The notes below the pieces were generated by a model that was not told the origin of the DNA, ran no database searches, and was given only the letters and a program-made list of their open reading frames with translations. 35,699 bases of DNA from positions 1 to 35,699 of the forward strand of contig JAMPIH010000018.1 in NCBI GenBank assembly GCA_023662825.1, written 5' to 3'. Of the stretch, positions 23,230 through 31,278 are shown piece after piece. The DNA is from Bacteroides sp. (GTDB lineage Bacteria > Bacteroidota > Bacteroidia > Bacteroidales > P3). A program made the position numbers and the translations under genes. The first letter of the stretch is position 1; each line of letters begins with the position of its first letter.

Positions 23230-23532
23230 ATGCCTAAGATATTTGAATATTTCGGTTTTATATTCTTTTTCTATTCAAGAGAACACGAACCCATTCATGT
23301 ACACGTGATACATGAAGATTGTGGACTCATTTTTGAATTGATTATGGAAGGAGGAGAATTAGTGGAAGTTCGGCAGAGGAAAGCTCATGGTTTCAACCCG
23401 CTTTCCGCTAAGGACGCGAACGTGGCGAAAGAATTCATTCAAAAATACCACAAGAACATTGTAAAGAAATGGGTGGATTTCTTCTTGTTGAAAAAAGTTG
23501 TCAGATGTACCAATATTAAAACCCGTTTGTAG
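23230..23532 (+). CDS. DUF4160 domain protein
   Basis: A 100-residue protein from the ATG at 23230. An in-frame ATG at 23188 would add 14 residues, but it overlaps the likely promoter. It begins MPKIFEYFGFIFFFYSREH and contains the DUF4160 signature HEPIHVHV, then a central GGELVEVR strand and a helical tail. DUF4160 proteins are often encoded beside DUF2442 proteins, as here, and the pair has been suspected to be a toxin-antitoxin-like module. I know of no settled function. Codon use is much more AT-rich than in the neighbours, which suggests acquisition by transfer. The DUF2442 gene follows after 2 bases. Confidence 0.85.
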   Translation: MPKIFEYFGFIFFFYSREHEPIHVHVIHEDCGLIFELIMEGGELVEVRQRKAHGFNPLSAKDANVAKEFIQKYHKNIVKKWVDFFLLKKVVRCTNIKTRL

Positions 23533-23534
23533 CT

Positions 23535-23789
23535 ATGGCTATGCAATTATATATATCCCGGGCCGAGTATCTCGGAGGCTTGGCTGTAAGGCTGTCGTTT
23601 AATGACGGTGTGGTTCAGGATGTGAATTTCGCTCCGTTCTTTGAGAAATACCCACATCCTCAATATAACAAGTATCGTGAACCCGAAAAGTTCAAAAAAT
23701 TTTTCATCGATCACGGCAATATCGTTTGGGGAAAGAATTGGGATATGATTTTCCCGATAGACGCCTTGCATGCCGGAAAGGTAGAATAA
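23535..23789 (+). CDS. DUF2442 domain protein
   Basis: The 84-residue product (a second ATG at 23541 would shorten it by two) matches DUF2442. It has an N-terminal segment around LAVRLSFNDGVVQDVNF with the D-G-V-x-x-V-[DN]-F pattern, a short helix, and the closing GNIVWGKNWDMIFPIDALHA, typical of the W-[DN]-x-D-I-x-P-x-x-L motif. No membrane segment or signal peptide is present. It forms a two-gene unit with the DUF4160 gene 2 bases upstream and shares its AT-rich base composition. Role unknown; if the pair is a toxin-antitoxin module, which partner is the toxin cannot be told here. Confidence 0.85.
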   Translation: MAMQLYISRAEYLGGLAVRLSFNDGVVQDVNFAPFFEKYPHPQYNKYREPEKFKKFFIDHGNIVWGKNWDMIFPIDALHAGKVE

Positions 23790-23825
23790 ACAACCAAGAG
23801 AAGTTGGAATTCGTGTTGTATTTTA

Positions 23826-23833
23826 TACTTTTG
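23826..23833 (+). promoter_or_regulatory. Probable -7 element of the BatA-like gene
   Basis: TACTTTTG fits TAnnTTTG exactly and ends 10 bases before the ATG at 23844. A TTGG at 23804-23807 sits 18 bases upstream and may act as the -33 box. The transcript would have almost no leader. Confidence 0.5.
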
Positions 23834-23843
23834 CCGACTACCT

Positions 23844-25967
23844 ATGCAGTTCGTAAATCCCACAAGTCTGTACTTCCTTTTGGCTGCGCTGATTCCCGTA
23901 ATCGTGCACCTTTTCCGTTTGCAACGCTACAAACGGATCTATTTCTCGAACGTGCGGCTGCTGCAGGAAATCCAGACCGAGCAGAAACGCAACGCCCGCC
24001 TGCGCGAATACGCCATTCTGGCCGCCCGCGTGCTTACCGTGGCATGCCTCGTGCTGGCCTTCGCCCAGCCCTACCTGCCGCCCAAGGACACCGCCGGGGT
24101 GGCGGGGGCCTACACCCGGGCCAGCATCTATATGGACAATTCCTTTTCGATGCAGGCACCCGCCGAGCGTTCAGTCCTGCTCGACAAGGCCAAGGCGCAG
24201 GTGCGCCGCATCCTGCAGGCCTTTCCGCCCGATGCCTCCGTGCAGTTCCTCTCCAACAGCTTTCAGGGCGAGGAACAGGCCTTCTTGCCGCCCGAAAGGA
24301 TTCTGGAAAAATTGGAACAGACCGAATACAGTCCCGTACCCCGCAGCCTTTCCGAAGTGCAGGCGCGGCAGCAGGCGCTTTTCGAACAGTCCGGTCAGGG
24401 CGCCGCCCGCCGCCTTTGCTATTACGTTTCCGATTTCCAGCAGCGGAACTTCGACCTGAAGCCCGGCGGCGATACCGCGCTCTGGCAGGTTTTCGTGCCG
24501 GTGAGCGGGCTGGACTACGCCAACATAAGCCTCGATTCGCTCTGTCTGGAAACGCCCGTCTTGCAGGCGGGCAGGGAAGTGTCGCTGCGGGTTTTTGTGA
24601 ACAACCGCTCCGATAAGGAGCAGTTGCGGCTTCCCCTGCGCCTGTTCGTGGAAGAAAGGCAGGAAGGCGCCTATCCCGTGGACTTGCAGCCGGGCGAGAA
24701 GAAGGAAGTGCTCCTGCCCCTGCGCCTGGAACAAAGCGGCGCGCTGCAAGGCTACGTCGAAGTGGCCGACTATCCCATGCAGTTCGACAACCGCCTGTAT
24801 TTCAGCCTGCGGGTGCAGCCCCGCATCGGCGTGATCCACCTGTATCAAACGGATTATTCGCCGGCCATCGCCAAGGTGTTTGCCGGAGATTCGGCCTTCG
24901 ACTACCGCATGGTGTCGCTCGGCAACATCGACTACGGAAGCCTTAAGGCGGCGAACCTGATTATTGCCGATGCCCTGCGGGACTATCCCTCGGCCCTGGT
25001 GGGCGAACTGGAGCAGTTCGTGCGCCAAGGCGGCAGCCTGCTCTCGGTTCCCTGCGCCCCGCCTGATGATAATGCCGCGTTCATTCCCGACGAACAGCTC
25101 TGCCGCAAGCTTGTCGGCAACGCCCGCGCTCCTTTTGTAACCGAAGACCTGGCGGTAAAGGGCATGGCCGTGGAACATCCCGTTTTCTCGCTGGCCATCG
25201 CCTCGATACAGGAAAACGCCTCCCTGCCCGCTACGAAGGCGCGCTATCCCTTGCCCGCCGCCGCGCAGGCGCCCGTGCGCAGCCTTATGTCCTTCAGGAG
25301 CGGAAACAAGGTTACGGAGGCCGATTTCCTGCAGGTGTATCAAGTGGAAAAAGGCCTTTTTTACCTGCTGGCAAGCCCCCTGCAGGCAGCGTTCACCGAC
25401 TTTCAGGAACACTACACCTTTGTGGTGGCCCTGCTCAATATGGCGCTCTGCCGGGGCGGTTCGGAAGACCTTTACCATATTCCCTCGGAACGGCATGGCG
25501 TCTATTTCCCCTCGGCCCTGTTCCCTCAGGGATCGGGCGAGGAAGTGTATCATATCGTGTCGGCGAAGCCTGAGGGTTTCGACCTGATACCCTCCCTGCG
25601 CCGGGCCGGTTCGGAAACCGCCTTCTTTCTGCACGGCGCCCTTGCCGAGGCCGGCAACTACCGGCTCACCGACCGCAAGGCGGTAAATATCCCGCTCTCG
25701 TTCAACTACAGCCGCACCGAATCCGACAAGGAATGCCTTGCCGAGGCGGCCTTGCGCGAACGCCTGCACGGGCTCCGCATCCGGCACGGCTTCGTGATGA
25801 ATCCCGACCGTATAGACCTTTCCAAGAGTGTGGAGCGCATGAACCGGGGGCGGGAGTTGTGGAAAGTTTTCCTTATTTTCGCGTTGGTTTTCGCGCTGAT
25901 GGAAACCTTGTTGCTACGTGGCGGAACAGCTAAGCGAGCCTTGTTCGGAACCGCCGAAAAACATTAA
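23844..25967 (+). CDS. BatA N-terminal domain / VWA-like membrane protein
   Basis: A 707-residue inner-membrane protein. Residues 1-80 are the BatA (aerotolerance) N-terminal domain: a first helix in FVNPTSLYFLLAALIPVIVHLF, the basic RLQRYKRIYFSN segment and a second helix near 54-74. A von Willebrand A-like region follows with the metal-site motif DNSFS (D-x-S-x-S) near residue 100. The centre (about 330-420) resembles a glutamine-amidotransferase-like fold around LIIADALRDYP. A final helix lies near 677-697. Related proteins are common in Bacteroidota, often near MoxR/Bat genes, but none of those is adjacent here. The exact role is unknown. parC starts 3 bases after the stop. Confidence 0.8.
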   Translation: MQFVNPTSLYFLLAALIPVIVHLFRLQRYKRIYFSNVRLLQEIQTEQKRNARLREYAILAARVLTVACLVLAFAQPYLPPKDTAGVAGAYTRASIYMDNSFSMQAPAERSVLLDKAKAQVRRILQAFPPDASVQFLSNSFQGEEQAFLPPERILEKLEQTEYSPVPRSLSEVQARQQALFEQSGQGAARRLCYYVSDFQQRNFDLKPGGDTALWQVFVPVSGLDYANISLDSLCLETPVLQAGREVSLRVFVNNRSDKEQLRLPLRLFVEERQEGAYPVDLQPGEKKEVLLPLRLEQSGALQGYVEVADYPMQFDNRLYFSLRVQPRIGVIHLYQTDYSPAIAKVFAGDSAFDYRMVSLGNIDYGSLKAANLIIADALRDYPSALVGELEQFVRQGGSLLSVPCAPPDDNAAFIPDEQLCRKLVGNARAPFVTEDLAVKGMAVEHPVFSLAIASIQENASLPATKARYPLPAAAQAPVRSLMSFRSGNKVTEADFLQVYQVEKGLFYLLASPLQAAFTDFQEHYTFVVALLNMALCRGGSEDLYHIPSERHGVYFPSALFPQGSGEEVYHIVSAKPEGFDLIPSLRRAGSETAFFLHGALAEAGNYRLTDRKAVNIPLSFNYSRTESDKECLAEAALRERLHGLRIRHGFVMNPDRIDLSKSVERMNRGRELWKVFLIFALVFALMETLLLRGGTAKRALFGTAEKH

Positions 25968-25970
25968 CCG

Positions 25971-28565
25971 ATGCCTGAGATTAAAGAAGAGGATGCCGGA
26001 CGGATCGTTTCCATTCCCGGCTTGTTTAAGAATTGGTTTCTGGATTACGCTTCCTATGTTATCCTGGAGCGTGCCGTGCCTGAACTGGCCGACGGCCTGA
26101 AGCCCGTTCAGCGCCGTATCCTGCACTCCATGCGCGAGCTGGACGACGGGCGTTACAACAAGGTGGCCAACGTGGTGGGCAACACGATGAAATACCACCC
26201 CCACGGCGATGCCTCCATCGGAGACGCCTTGGTGCAGCTGGGGCAGAAAGACCTGCTCATCGACTGCCAGGGTAACTGGGGCAACATCCTTACCGGCGAC
26301 TCGGCGGCCGCTCCCCGTTATATCGAGGCCCGTCTGTCGAAGTTCGCGCTCGAGGTGGCGTTCAACCCCAAGACCACAGAATGGAAGCCTTCCTACGACG
26401 GCAGGAACCAGGAGCCGGTGGCGCTGCCCATCAAGTTCCCCCTGCTGCTTTTCCAAGGGGTGGAAGGCATCGCCGTAGGCTTGGCCTGCAAGGTGTTGCC
26501 GCATAACTTCAACGAACTGATCGACGCCTCCATCAAGGTGCTGCGCGGGCAGGACTTCGAGCTGTATCCCGATTTCCCCACCGGCGGCAGCATCGACGTG
26601 GCCAACTACAACGACGGCCTGCGCGGCGGCAAGGTGAGGGTGCGCGCCAAGATAGGGCAGATCGACAAGAAGACCCTCGTGATTCAGGAAATACCCTACG
26701 GCTGCACCACTTCCTCGCTTATCGAGAGCATCCTCAAGGCCGGCGAGCGGGGCAAGATCAAGATCCGTAAGGTGGAGGACAACACGGCCGAGAAGGCGGA
26801 GATTCTGGTTCACCTGCAGCCCGGCGTGTCGCCCGACACCACGATAGACGCCCTCTACGCCTTTACCGACTGCGAGGTTTCCATCTCGCCCAACGCCTGT
26901 GTGGTTTCCGAACAGAAGCCCTGTTTCCTGGGCGTAAGGCAGATGCTGGAGATTTCCACGCACAAGACAATGCAGCTGCTCGGCAAGGAATTGGAAATAC
27001 GCCTTTCCGAACTCAAGAACGAGTGGTATTACACCTCGCTCGAAAAGATATTCTTCGAGGAACGCATCTACCGCCTCCTGGAAAAAGACAGCCGCAAGTG
27101 GGAAGAACAGCTCAAGGCCATCGAGAGCGCGTTCAAGCCCTTTGAGAAGAAATTAGGGCGCAAGGTTACGCCGGAAGACGTGAACCGTCTGGTGGAAAAA
27201 CCCGTGCGCAAGATCTCCAAGTTCGACATCAAGAAGGCAGACGAGAAGATCGAGGAAATCGAGCGGGAAATGGAGCAGGTGAACGAGAACCTGGCGCATC
27301 TGGTCGATTACACGATCGCCTATTTCCAGAACATCAGGAAAAAATACGGACAGGGGCGCGAACGCAAGACCGAACTGCGCAATTTCGAGAACATCCAGGC
27401 CAATATGGTGGCAGCCACCAACGAGAAACTCTACGTGAACCGCGCCGAGGGCTTTATCGGCACCGGACTCAAGAAAGACGAGTACGTGTGCGAGTGTTCC
27501 GACATCGACGACATCATCGTGTTCCGCCGCAACGGCATCTTCAAGGTGGTCAAGGTGGGCGAGAAGGTGTTTGTGGGTGAGGACATCGTGTATGCCGGCG
27601 TGTTCAAGCGCAACGACGAGCGCACCATCTACAACATGGTGTATAGCGACGGCAAGGACGGCGTGGCCTACGCCAAGCGTTTTGCCGTGGGCGGAGTTAC
27701 CCGCGACAAAGACTACGACCTCACCAAGGGAACCAAGGGCTCGCAGGTGCTTTATTTTACAGCCAACCCCAACGGGGAGGCCGAGGTGGTGCGGGTGCAG
27801 CTGCGCTTCAAGCCTAAACTGAAGAAGCTTACCTTCGACTACGACTTCAAGGACTTGGCCGTGAAAGGTCGCGGCAGCATGGGCAACATCCTCTCGCGCA
27901 ACGCCGTAAAGCGCATCGAGCTTAAGGATGCCGGCGTTTCCACCCTGGGCGCGCGCAAGATATGGTACGACGAGACGGTAAAGCGCCTCAACGTGGAGGA
28001 ACGCGGCCAGTATCTGGGCGAGTTCAAGGGCGAGGACCGCATCCTGACCCTGATGGAGACGGGCGCCTACCGCCTGATGAGCTTCGATCTGGGCAACCAT
28101 TTCGAAGAAGACATGATTCAGATAGCCAAGCATTATCCGCAGCGGGTGCTTACCGCCGTCTACCGCGAGAACAAGACGGGCTACTGGTATATAAAACGCT
28201 TCCTGGTGGAAGAAGGCGACAAGCGGCAGAGCTTCGTGGAAGAAGAAAGCAGCCGTTTCATCAGCCTGAGCCTCGATGCCTATCCGCAGTTGCGCGTGGT
28301 GTTCGACGCCAAGGCGAACAAGAAGGAAATCGAAGACCTGATTGTGGATCCGGTGGAATTTATCGCCGTAAAGGGATTCAAGGCCAAGGGCAAGCGGCTT
28401 TCGAACTATGCGGTAAAGAGAGTGGAATGGCTTGACCCCCTGCAGCCCGACCCCGACTACGAATTGGCGCAGAAGCAGGCGGAAGCGGAACAGGGCGGCG
28501 CGGAAGCCGTGAATGTGGATCCCAATCCCGATGCCGACCCCAACGAACAGCTGAGCCTCTTTTAA
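25971..28565 (+). CDS. parC: DNA topoisomerase IV subunit A (ParC/GyrA family)
   Basis: The DNA-cutting subunit of a type IIA topoisomerase; 864 residues. The catalytic tyrosine is Tyr117 in AAPRYIEARLS. The quinolone-determining region reads HPHGDASIGD (76-85), so Ala81 and Asp85 stand at the positions of E. coli GyrA Ser83 and Asp87. A coiled-coil-like charged segment runs near 415-445, and a GyrA/ParC-type C-terminal domain follows. No GyrA-box QRRGGKG is seen; KGRGSMGN near 631-638 is the closest, which favours ParC over GyrA. The ParE partner is not in the window. prmC starts 4 bases after its stop. Confidence 0.9.
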   Translation: MPEIKEEDAGRIVSIPGLFKNWFLDYASYVILERAVPELADGLKPVQRRILHSMRELDDGRYNKVANVVGNTMKYHPHGDASIGDALVQLGQKDLLIDCQGNWGNILTGDSAAAPRYIEARLSKFALEVAFNPKTTEWKPSYDGRNQEPVALPIKFPLLLFQGVEGIAVGLACKVLPHNFNELIDASIKVLRGQDFELYPDFPTGGSIDVANYNDGLRGGKVRVRAKIGQIDKKTLVIQEIPYGCTTSSLIESILKAGERGKIKIRKVEDNTAEKAEILVHLQPGVSPDTTIDALYAFTDCEVSISPNACVVSEQKPCFLGVRQMLEISTHKTMQLLGKELEIRLSELKNEWYYTSLEKIFFEERIYRLLEKDSRKWEEQLKAIESAFKPFEKKLGRKVTPEDVNRLVEKPVRKISKFDIKKADEKIEEIEREMEQVNENLAHLVDYTIAYFQNIRKKYGQGRERKTELRNFENIQANMVAATNEKLYVNRAEGFIGTGLKKDEYVCECSDIDDIIVFRRNGIFKVVKVGEKVFVGEDIVYAGVFKRNDERTIYNMVYSDGKDGVAYAKRFAVGGVTRDKDYDLTKGTKGSQVLYFTANPNGEAEVVRVQLRFKPKLKKLTFDYDFKDLAVKGRGSMGNILSRNAVKRIELKDAGVSTLGARKIWYDETVKRLNVEERGQYLGEFKGEDRILTLMETGAYRLMSFDLGNHFEEDMIQIAKHYPQRVLTAVYRENKTGYWYIKRFLVEEGDKRQSFVEEESSRFISLSLDAYPQLRVVFDAKANKKEIEDLIVDPVEFIAVKGFKAKGKRLSNYAVKRVEWLDPLQPDPDYELAQKQAEAEQGGAEAVNVDPNPDADPNEQLSLF

Positions 28566-28569
28566 CGCC

Positions 28570-29460
28570 ATGCGGACGCTGGGGCAGCTAAGGGAGGATT
28601 TCCGTGCAAGCCTGTCGGAAACCTGCGGCAGGGCAGAAGCCGACGCCCTTTTCTACTGGGCGGCGCAGGAAATACTGCACCAAGACAGGATGCGGCTGGC
28701 GGCAGGCCTCCCGCAGGCGGTTCCGGAACAGGAAGACTCTTTATTCGCCTCCGTCTTGACCCGTTTGCAGGCAGGCGAGCCCATACAGTACATTTTCGGC
28801 AAGGCCTATTTTCTCGACCTGGAACTGGAGGTGAACCCCGGAGTGCTGATTCCGCGCGGCGAGACGGAAGAACTGGTGCTGTGGGCGCTTGAGAACATCC
28901 GCGGAATCAGGAACCCGAAGATTCTGGATCTGTGCACCGGCAGCGGCGCCATCGCGCTGGCTCTTGCCTCCGCCCGCCCCGATGCAGGGGTGTGGGCCTG
29001 CGATATTTCTCCCGAAGCCCTGCGCACGGCCTCGCGCAACAACGAAAGATGCCGCACGCGGGTCAATTTCTTTTTGCAGGATATATTGCAGGAGGAAATT
29101 CCGGAAAATATAGAAAAAACCGCTTTCAACCTTATCGTTTCCAATCCGCCCTATGTGAGGAAGTGCGAGCGGGCGCAGATGCGCGCCAACGTGCTGGAAC
29201 ACGAGCCGCATATCGCCCTTTTCGTGGACGATGACGACCCCCTGCCGTTCTACCGCCGTATCGCCGCGCTGGGCTGGGAACACCTGGCCGAGGGCGGGTT
29301 TGTGATGGCCGAGATCAACGAGGCCTTTCCCGACGAATGCCGGGAACTGTACGAAAGACAGGGCTTCTCCCAAGTGGAGGTGCGCCGGGACCTGCACGGA
29401 AAGGCGCGCATGCTGTCGGGCTGCAAAATCGCCTCAAAAACCGTATCTTCGCGGAGTTAA
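28570..29460 (+). CDS. prmC: Release factor glutamine methyltransferase
   Basis: Methylates the glutamine of the GGQ motif in peptide-chain release factors using SAM, in the cytosol. The 296 residues contain an N-terminal helical domain, RGETEELV near 96-103, the SAM-binding motif ILDLCTGSGAIALALA (118-133), and the signature NPPY at 192-195, which binds the substrate glutamine. The sequence after NPPY (VRKCERAQM) is less conserved than usual, but the later HEPHIALF segment is in place. The length and motif order match PrmC/HemK rather than PrmB. Confidence 0.94.
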   Translation: MRTLGQLREDFRASLSETCGRAEADALFYWAAQEILHQDRMRLAAGLPQAVPEQEDSLFASVLTRLQAGEPIQYIFGKAYFLDLELEVNPGVLIPRGETEELVLWALENIRGIRNPKILDLCTGSGAIALALASARPDAGVWACDISPEALRTASRNNERCRTRVNFFLQDILQEEIPENIEKTAFNLIVSNPPYVRKCERAQMRANVLEHEPHIALFVDDDDPLPFYRRIAALGWEHLAEGGFVMAEINEAFPDECRELYERQGFSQVEVRRDLHGKARMLSGCKIASKTVSSRS

Positions 29461-29469
29461 TTTTATGTG

Positions 29470-30363
29470 ATGATAGGAATTGTAGATAGCGGCGCCACCA
29501 AGACCGAATGGTGTTTCCTGAACGGGAAAGGGGAGGAGAAGCGGGTCGTTACCGGCGGCCTGAACCCTTATCTGGTGGGGGCGGAAGAAATCAGGAACTG
29601 TCTGGAGAAAGACCTCTATCCCTTTATCGACAACCAAAGGGTAAAGTACCTGTTCTTTTACGGTTCGGGATGCGCCGACAGCGTTAAGCGGGGCGTTCTG
29701 CAAAGCGAGCTGGAAGAGTTTTTCCCCAAGGCGGAAGTGAACATAGGCAGCGACCTTTCGGGGGCGGCCCTGGCGCTCTGCGGCAGGGAACCCGGCATGG
29801 TGGCCATTCTGGGAACGGGTGCCAGCACCTGCTTCTACGACGGGGAGAACATCAAGACCGAGGTGCCCTCCTTGGGCTATATCTTGGGCGATGAGGGCAG
29901 CGGCGCGCGTATCGGCATGCATTTCCTGGCCGATTACCTGCGTGGCGGCATGCCGCAGGACTTGCGCGGGCAGTTCGCGCCCCTGTGTCCCTATCCCGTG
30001 CACGAGATTATCGATACCGTGTATCACGGCACGGGCGTTTCCCGCTTTCTGGGCGAGATGGCGGTTTTCCTGGACGGCAGGATGTCCCACCCCTACGTGC
30101 GTGAGGTGCTTGTAAGGCAGTTCACGGCCTTCTTCAAGACGCAGGTGTTGCCCTATGGCGAGAAGGCCGCGAAATATCCGGTGAACCTGGTGGGCTCCAT
30201 CGCGTATTTCTCGCAGGAACTGCTTGAGGAAGCGGCCGCCCCGCTCGGCATCAGGGTGGGCAGGGTGTTGAAGTCGCCCATGGACGGCCTCCTGGAACAC
30301 TACCGCCCCATGCTGGCCGACCTGTTGCGCGAAGCCCCTTTCGCGGCCGATGATTTCAGCTAA
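29470..30363 (+). CDS. BadF/BadG-type ATPase, probable N-acetylglucosamine kinase-like
   Basis: A cytosolic member of the actin-like ATPase (ASKHA) superfamily, 297 residues from the ATG at 29470. A GTG codon directly in front could add one residue. The phosphate-1 motif is DSGATKT (6-12). The middle contains MVAILGTGASTCFY, the phosphate-2 and adenosine region, followed by LGYILGDEGSGARIG. The LGDEGSG motif is shared with eukaryotic-type N-acetylglucosamine kinases and related Bacteroidota proteins. Phosphorylation of an amino sugar is therefore the most likely role, but the substrate is not proven. The 3' end is followed after 16 bases by the FKBP gene start. Confidence 0.85.
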   Translation: MIGIVDSGATKTEWCFLNGKGEEKRVVTGGLNPYLVGAEEIRNCLEKDLYPFIDNQRVKYLFFYGSGCADSVKRGVLQSELEEFFPKAEVNIGSDLSGAALALCGREPGMVAILGTGASTCFYDGENIKTEVPSLGYILGDEGSGARIGMHFLADYLRGGMPQDLRGQFAPLCPYPVHEIIDTVYHGTGVSRFLGEMAVFLDGRMSHPYVREVLVRQFTAFFKTQVLPYGEKAAKYPVNLVGSIAYFSQELLEEAAAPLGIRVGRVLKSPMDGLLEHYRPMLADLLREAPFAADDFS

Positions 30364-30379
30364 AAAAAACAGATCCGAA

Positions 30380-31060
30380 ATGAAAAGAATATGGATGCCC
30401 TTTGCCATGGGCTTGATGATGGCAGCATTTTTTAACCCTAAAACAAACGCAATGGAAGTAAAAGACACGGCAAGTTATCTGGTGGGATTCTCGATGGGAC
30501 GCAATATGCACGATATTCCCTATCGTTTTGATGTGGAAAGCTTTCTGGAAGGCGTGAAGACCGCCCTCGAAGGCAGGCAGAGCGGCTACTCGCAGGCCGA
30601 GGTGCAGCGCATCCTGGGCGAATGGCAGCAGGGGCTGCAGCGCCAGGCCTCCGAAAAATCGCTCGAAAACAAGGTAAAGGGCAAGGAGTTTTTGGCCGAA
30701 AACCTTAAGAACGACAAAGACGTGCGCCAGACCGCCAGCGGCCTGCAATACAAGGAAATCGTAAAGGGCAAGGGCGCTTCGCCCAAGGCTACCGACGAGG
30801 TGCTGGTTCACTACACGGGCAAGCTGCTCGACGGCACGGTGTTCGATTCGTCGGTGGAACGCGGCGAGCCGATCTCGTTCCCGCTCAACGGAGTGATTGC
30901 CGGCTGGACGGAAGGCCTGCAGCTGATGAAGGAAGGCGGCAAGACCATCTTCTACATTCCCTCCGACCTGGCCTACGGCGATGGCGGCAACGGCCCCATT
31001 CCCGGCGGCTCGACCCTCATCTTCGAAGTGGAACTGCTCAAGGTTAATCCCAAGAAGTAA
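30380..31060 (+). CDS. Exported FKBP-type peptidyl-prolyl cis-trans isomerase
   Basis: A periplasmic folding helper of the FkpA/Mip type. I prefer the ATG at 30380, since it gives a clean signal sequence (MKRIWMPFAMGLMMAAFF). An in-frame ATG at 30350 lies inside the upstream gene. The 226-residue product has no lipobox cysteine. A helical N-terminal part (about 30-125) would form the dimer, and residues from 128 form the FKBP domain. Its VLVHYTGKLLDGTVFDSS, GVIAGWTEGLQLM and YIPSDLAYGDGG segments carry the usual active-site aromatic residues. It is followed by a strong terminator, so it ends this transcription unit. Confidence 0.93.
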   Translation: MKRIWMPFAMGLMMAAFFNPKTNAMEVKDTASYLVGFSMGRNMHDIPYRFDVESFLEGVKTALEGRQSGYSQAEVQRILGEWQQGLQRQASEKSLENKVKGKEFLAENLKNDKDVRQTASGLQYKEIVKGKGASPKATDEVLVHYTGKLLDGTVFDSSVERGEPISFPLNGVIAGWTEGLQLMKEGGKTIFYIPSDLAYGDGGNGPIPGGSTLIFEVELLKVNPKK

Positions 31061-31132
31061 AAGGCTTCCCCAAAAGACGCCCGATTTAAGCATTGTTTGC
31101 AAACGGGCATATTTAACTACTTTTTGAATCAT

Positions 31133-31166
31133 AAAATACCGCCTTTGGGGCGGTATTTTTGTTTTT
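31133..31166 (+). terminator. Rho-independent terminator after the FKBP gene
   Basis: AAAATACCGCC (31133-31143) pairs perfectly with GGCGGTATTTT (31149-31159) around a 5-base loop. The stem is 11 base pairs and is followed by a T-rich run to 31166. The A-rich left arm means it could also work on the minus strand. It marks the border between the GC-rich housekeeping genes and the AT-richer surface-protein locus. Confidence 0.88.
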
Positions 31167-31187
31167 ATCTAAAAATCAGTATATTTG
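31158..31187 (+). promoter_or_regulatory. Promoter of the Ig-like surface-protein locus
   Basis: TTTG at 31158-31161 and TATATTTG at 31180-31187 fit both the -33 and -7 elements of Bacteroidota promoters, with an 18-base spacer. The -33 box lies within the T-run of the preceding terminator. Transcription would start near 31194, leaving a leader of about 85 bases before the ATG at 31279. Confidence 0.65.
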
Positions 31188-31278
31188 CCCACTCTCCGTT
31201 TTGATAAGGAGGCGTGTGGAAACTTTAGTATCGTTATAAAAGGAAACATAAAACAGAGTATTCATAAAAACGATTGTC

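Noticed and set aside
31079-31108. GCCCG/CGGGC inverted repeat after the FKBP gene
   Set aside because: Only 5 base pairs with a 20-base loop and no following T-run. The real terminator is the 11-bp stem at 31133-31159.
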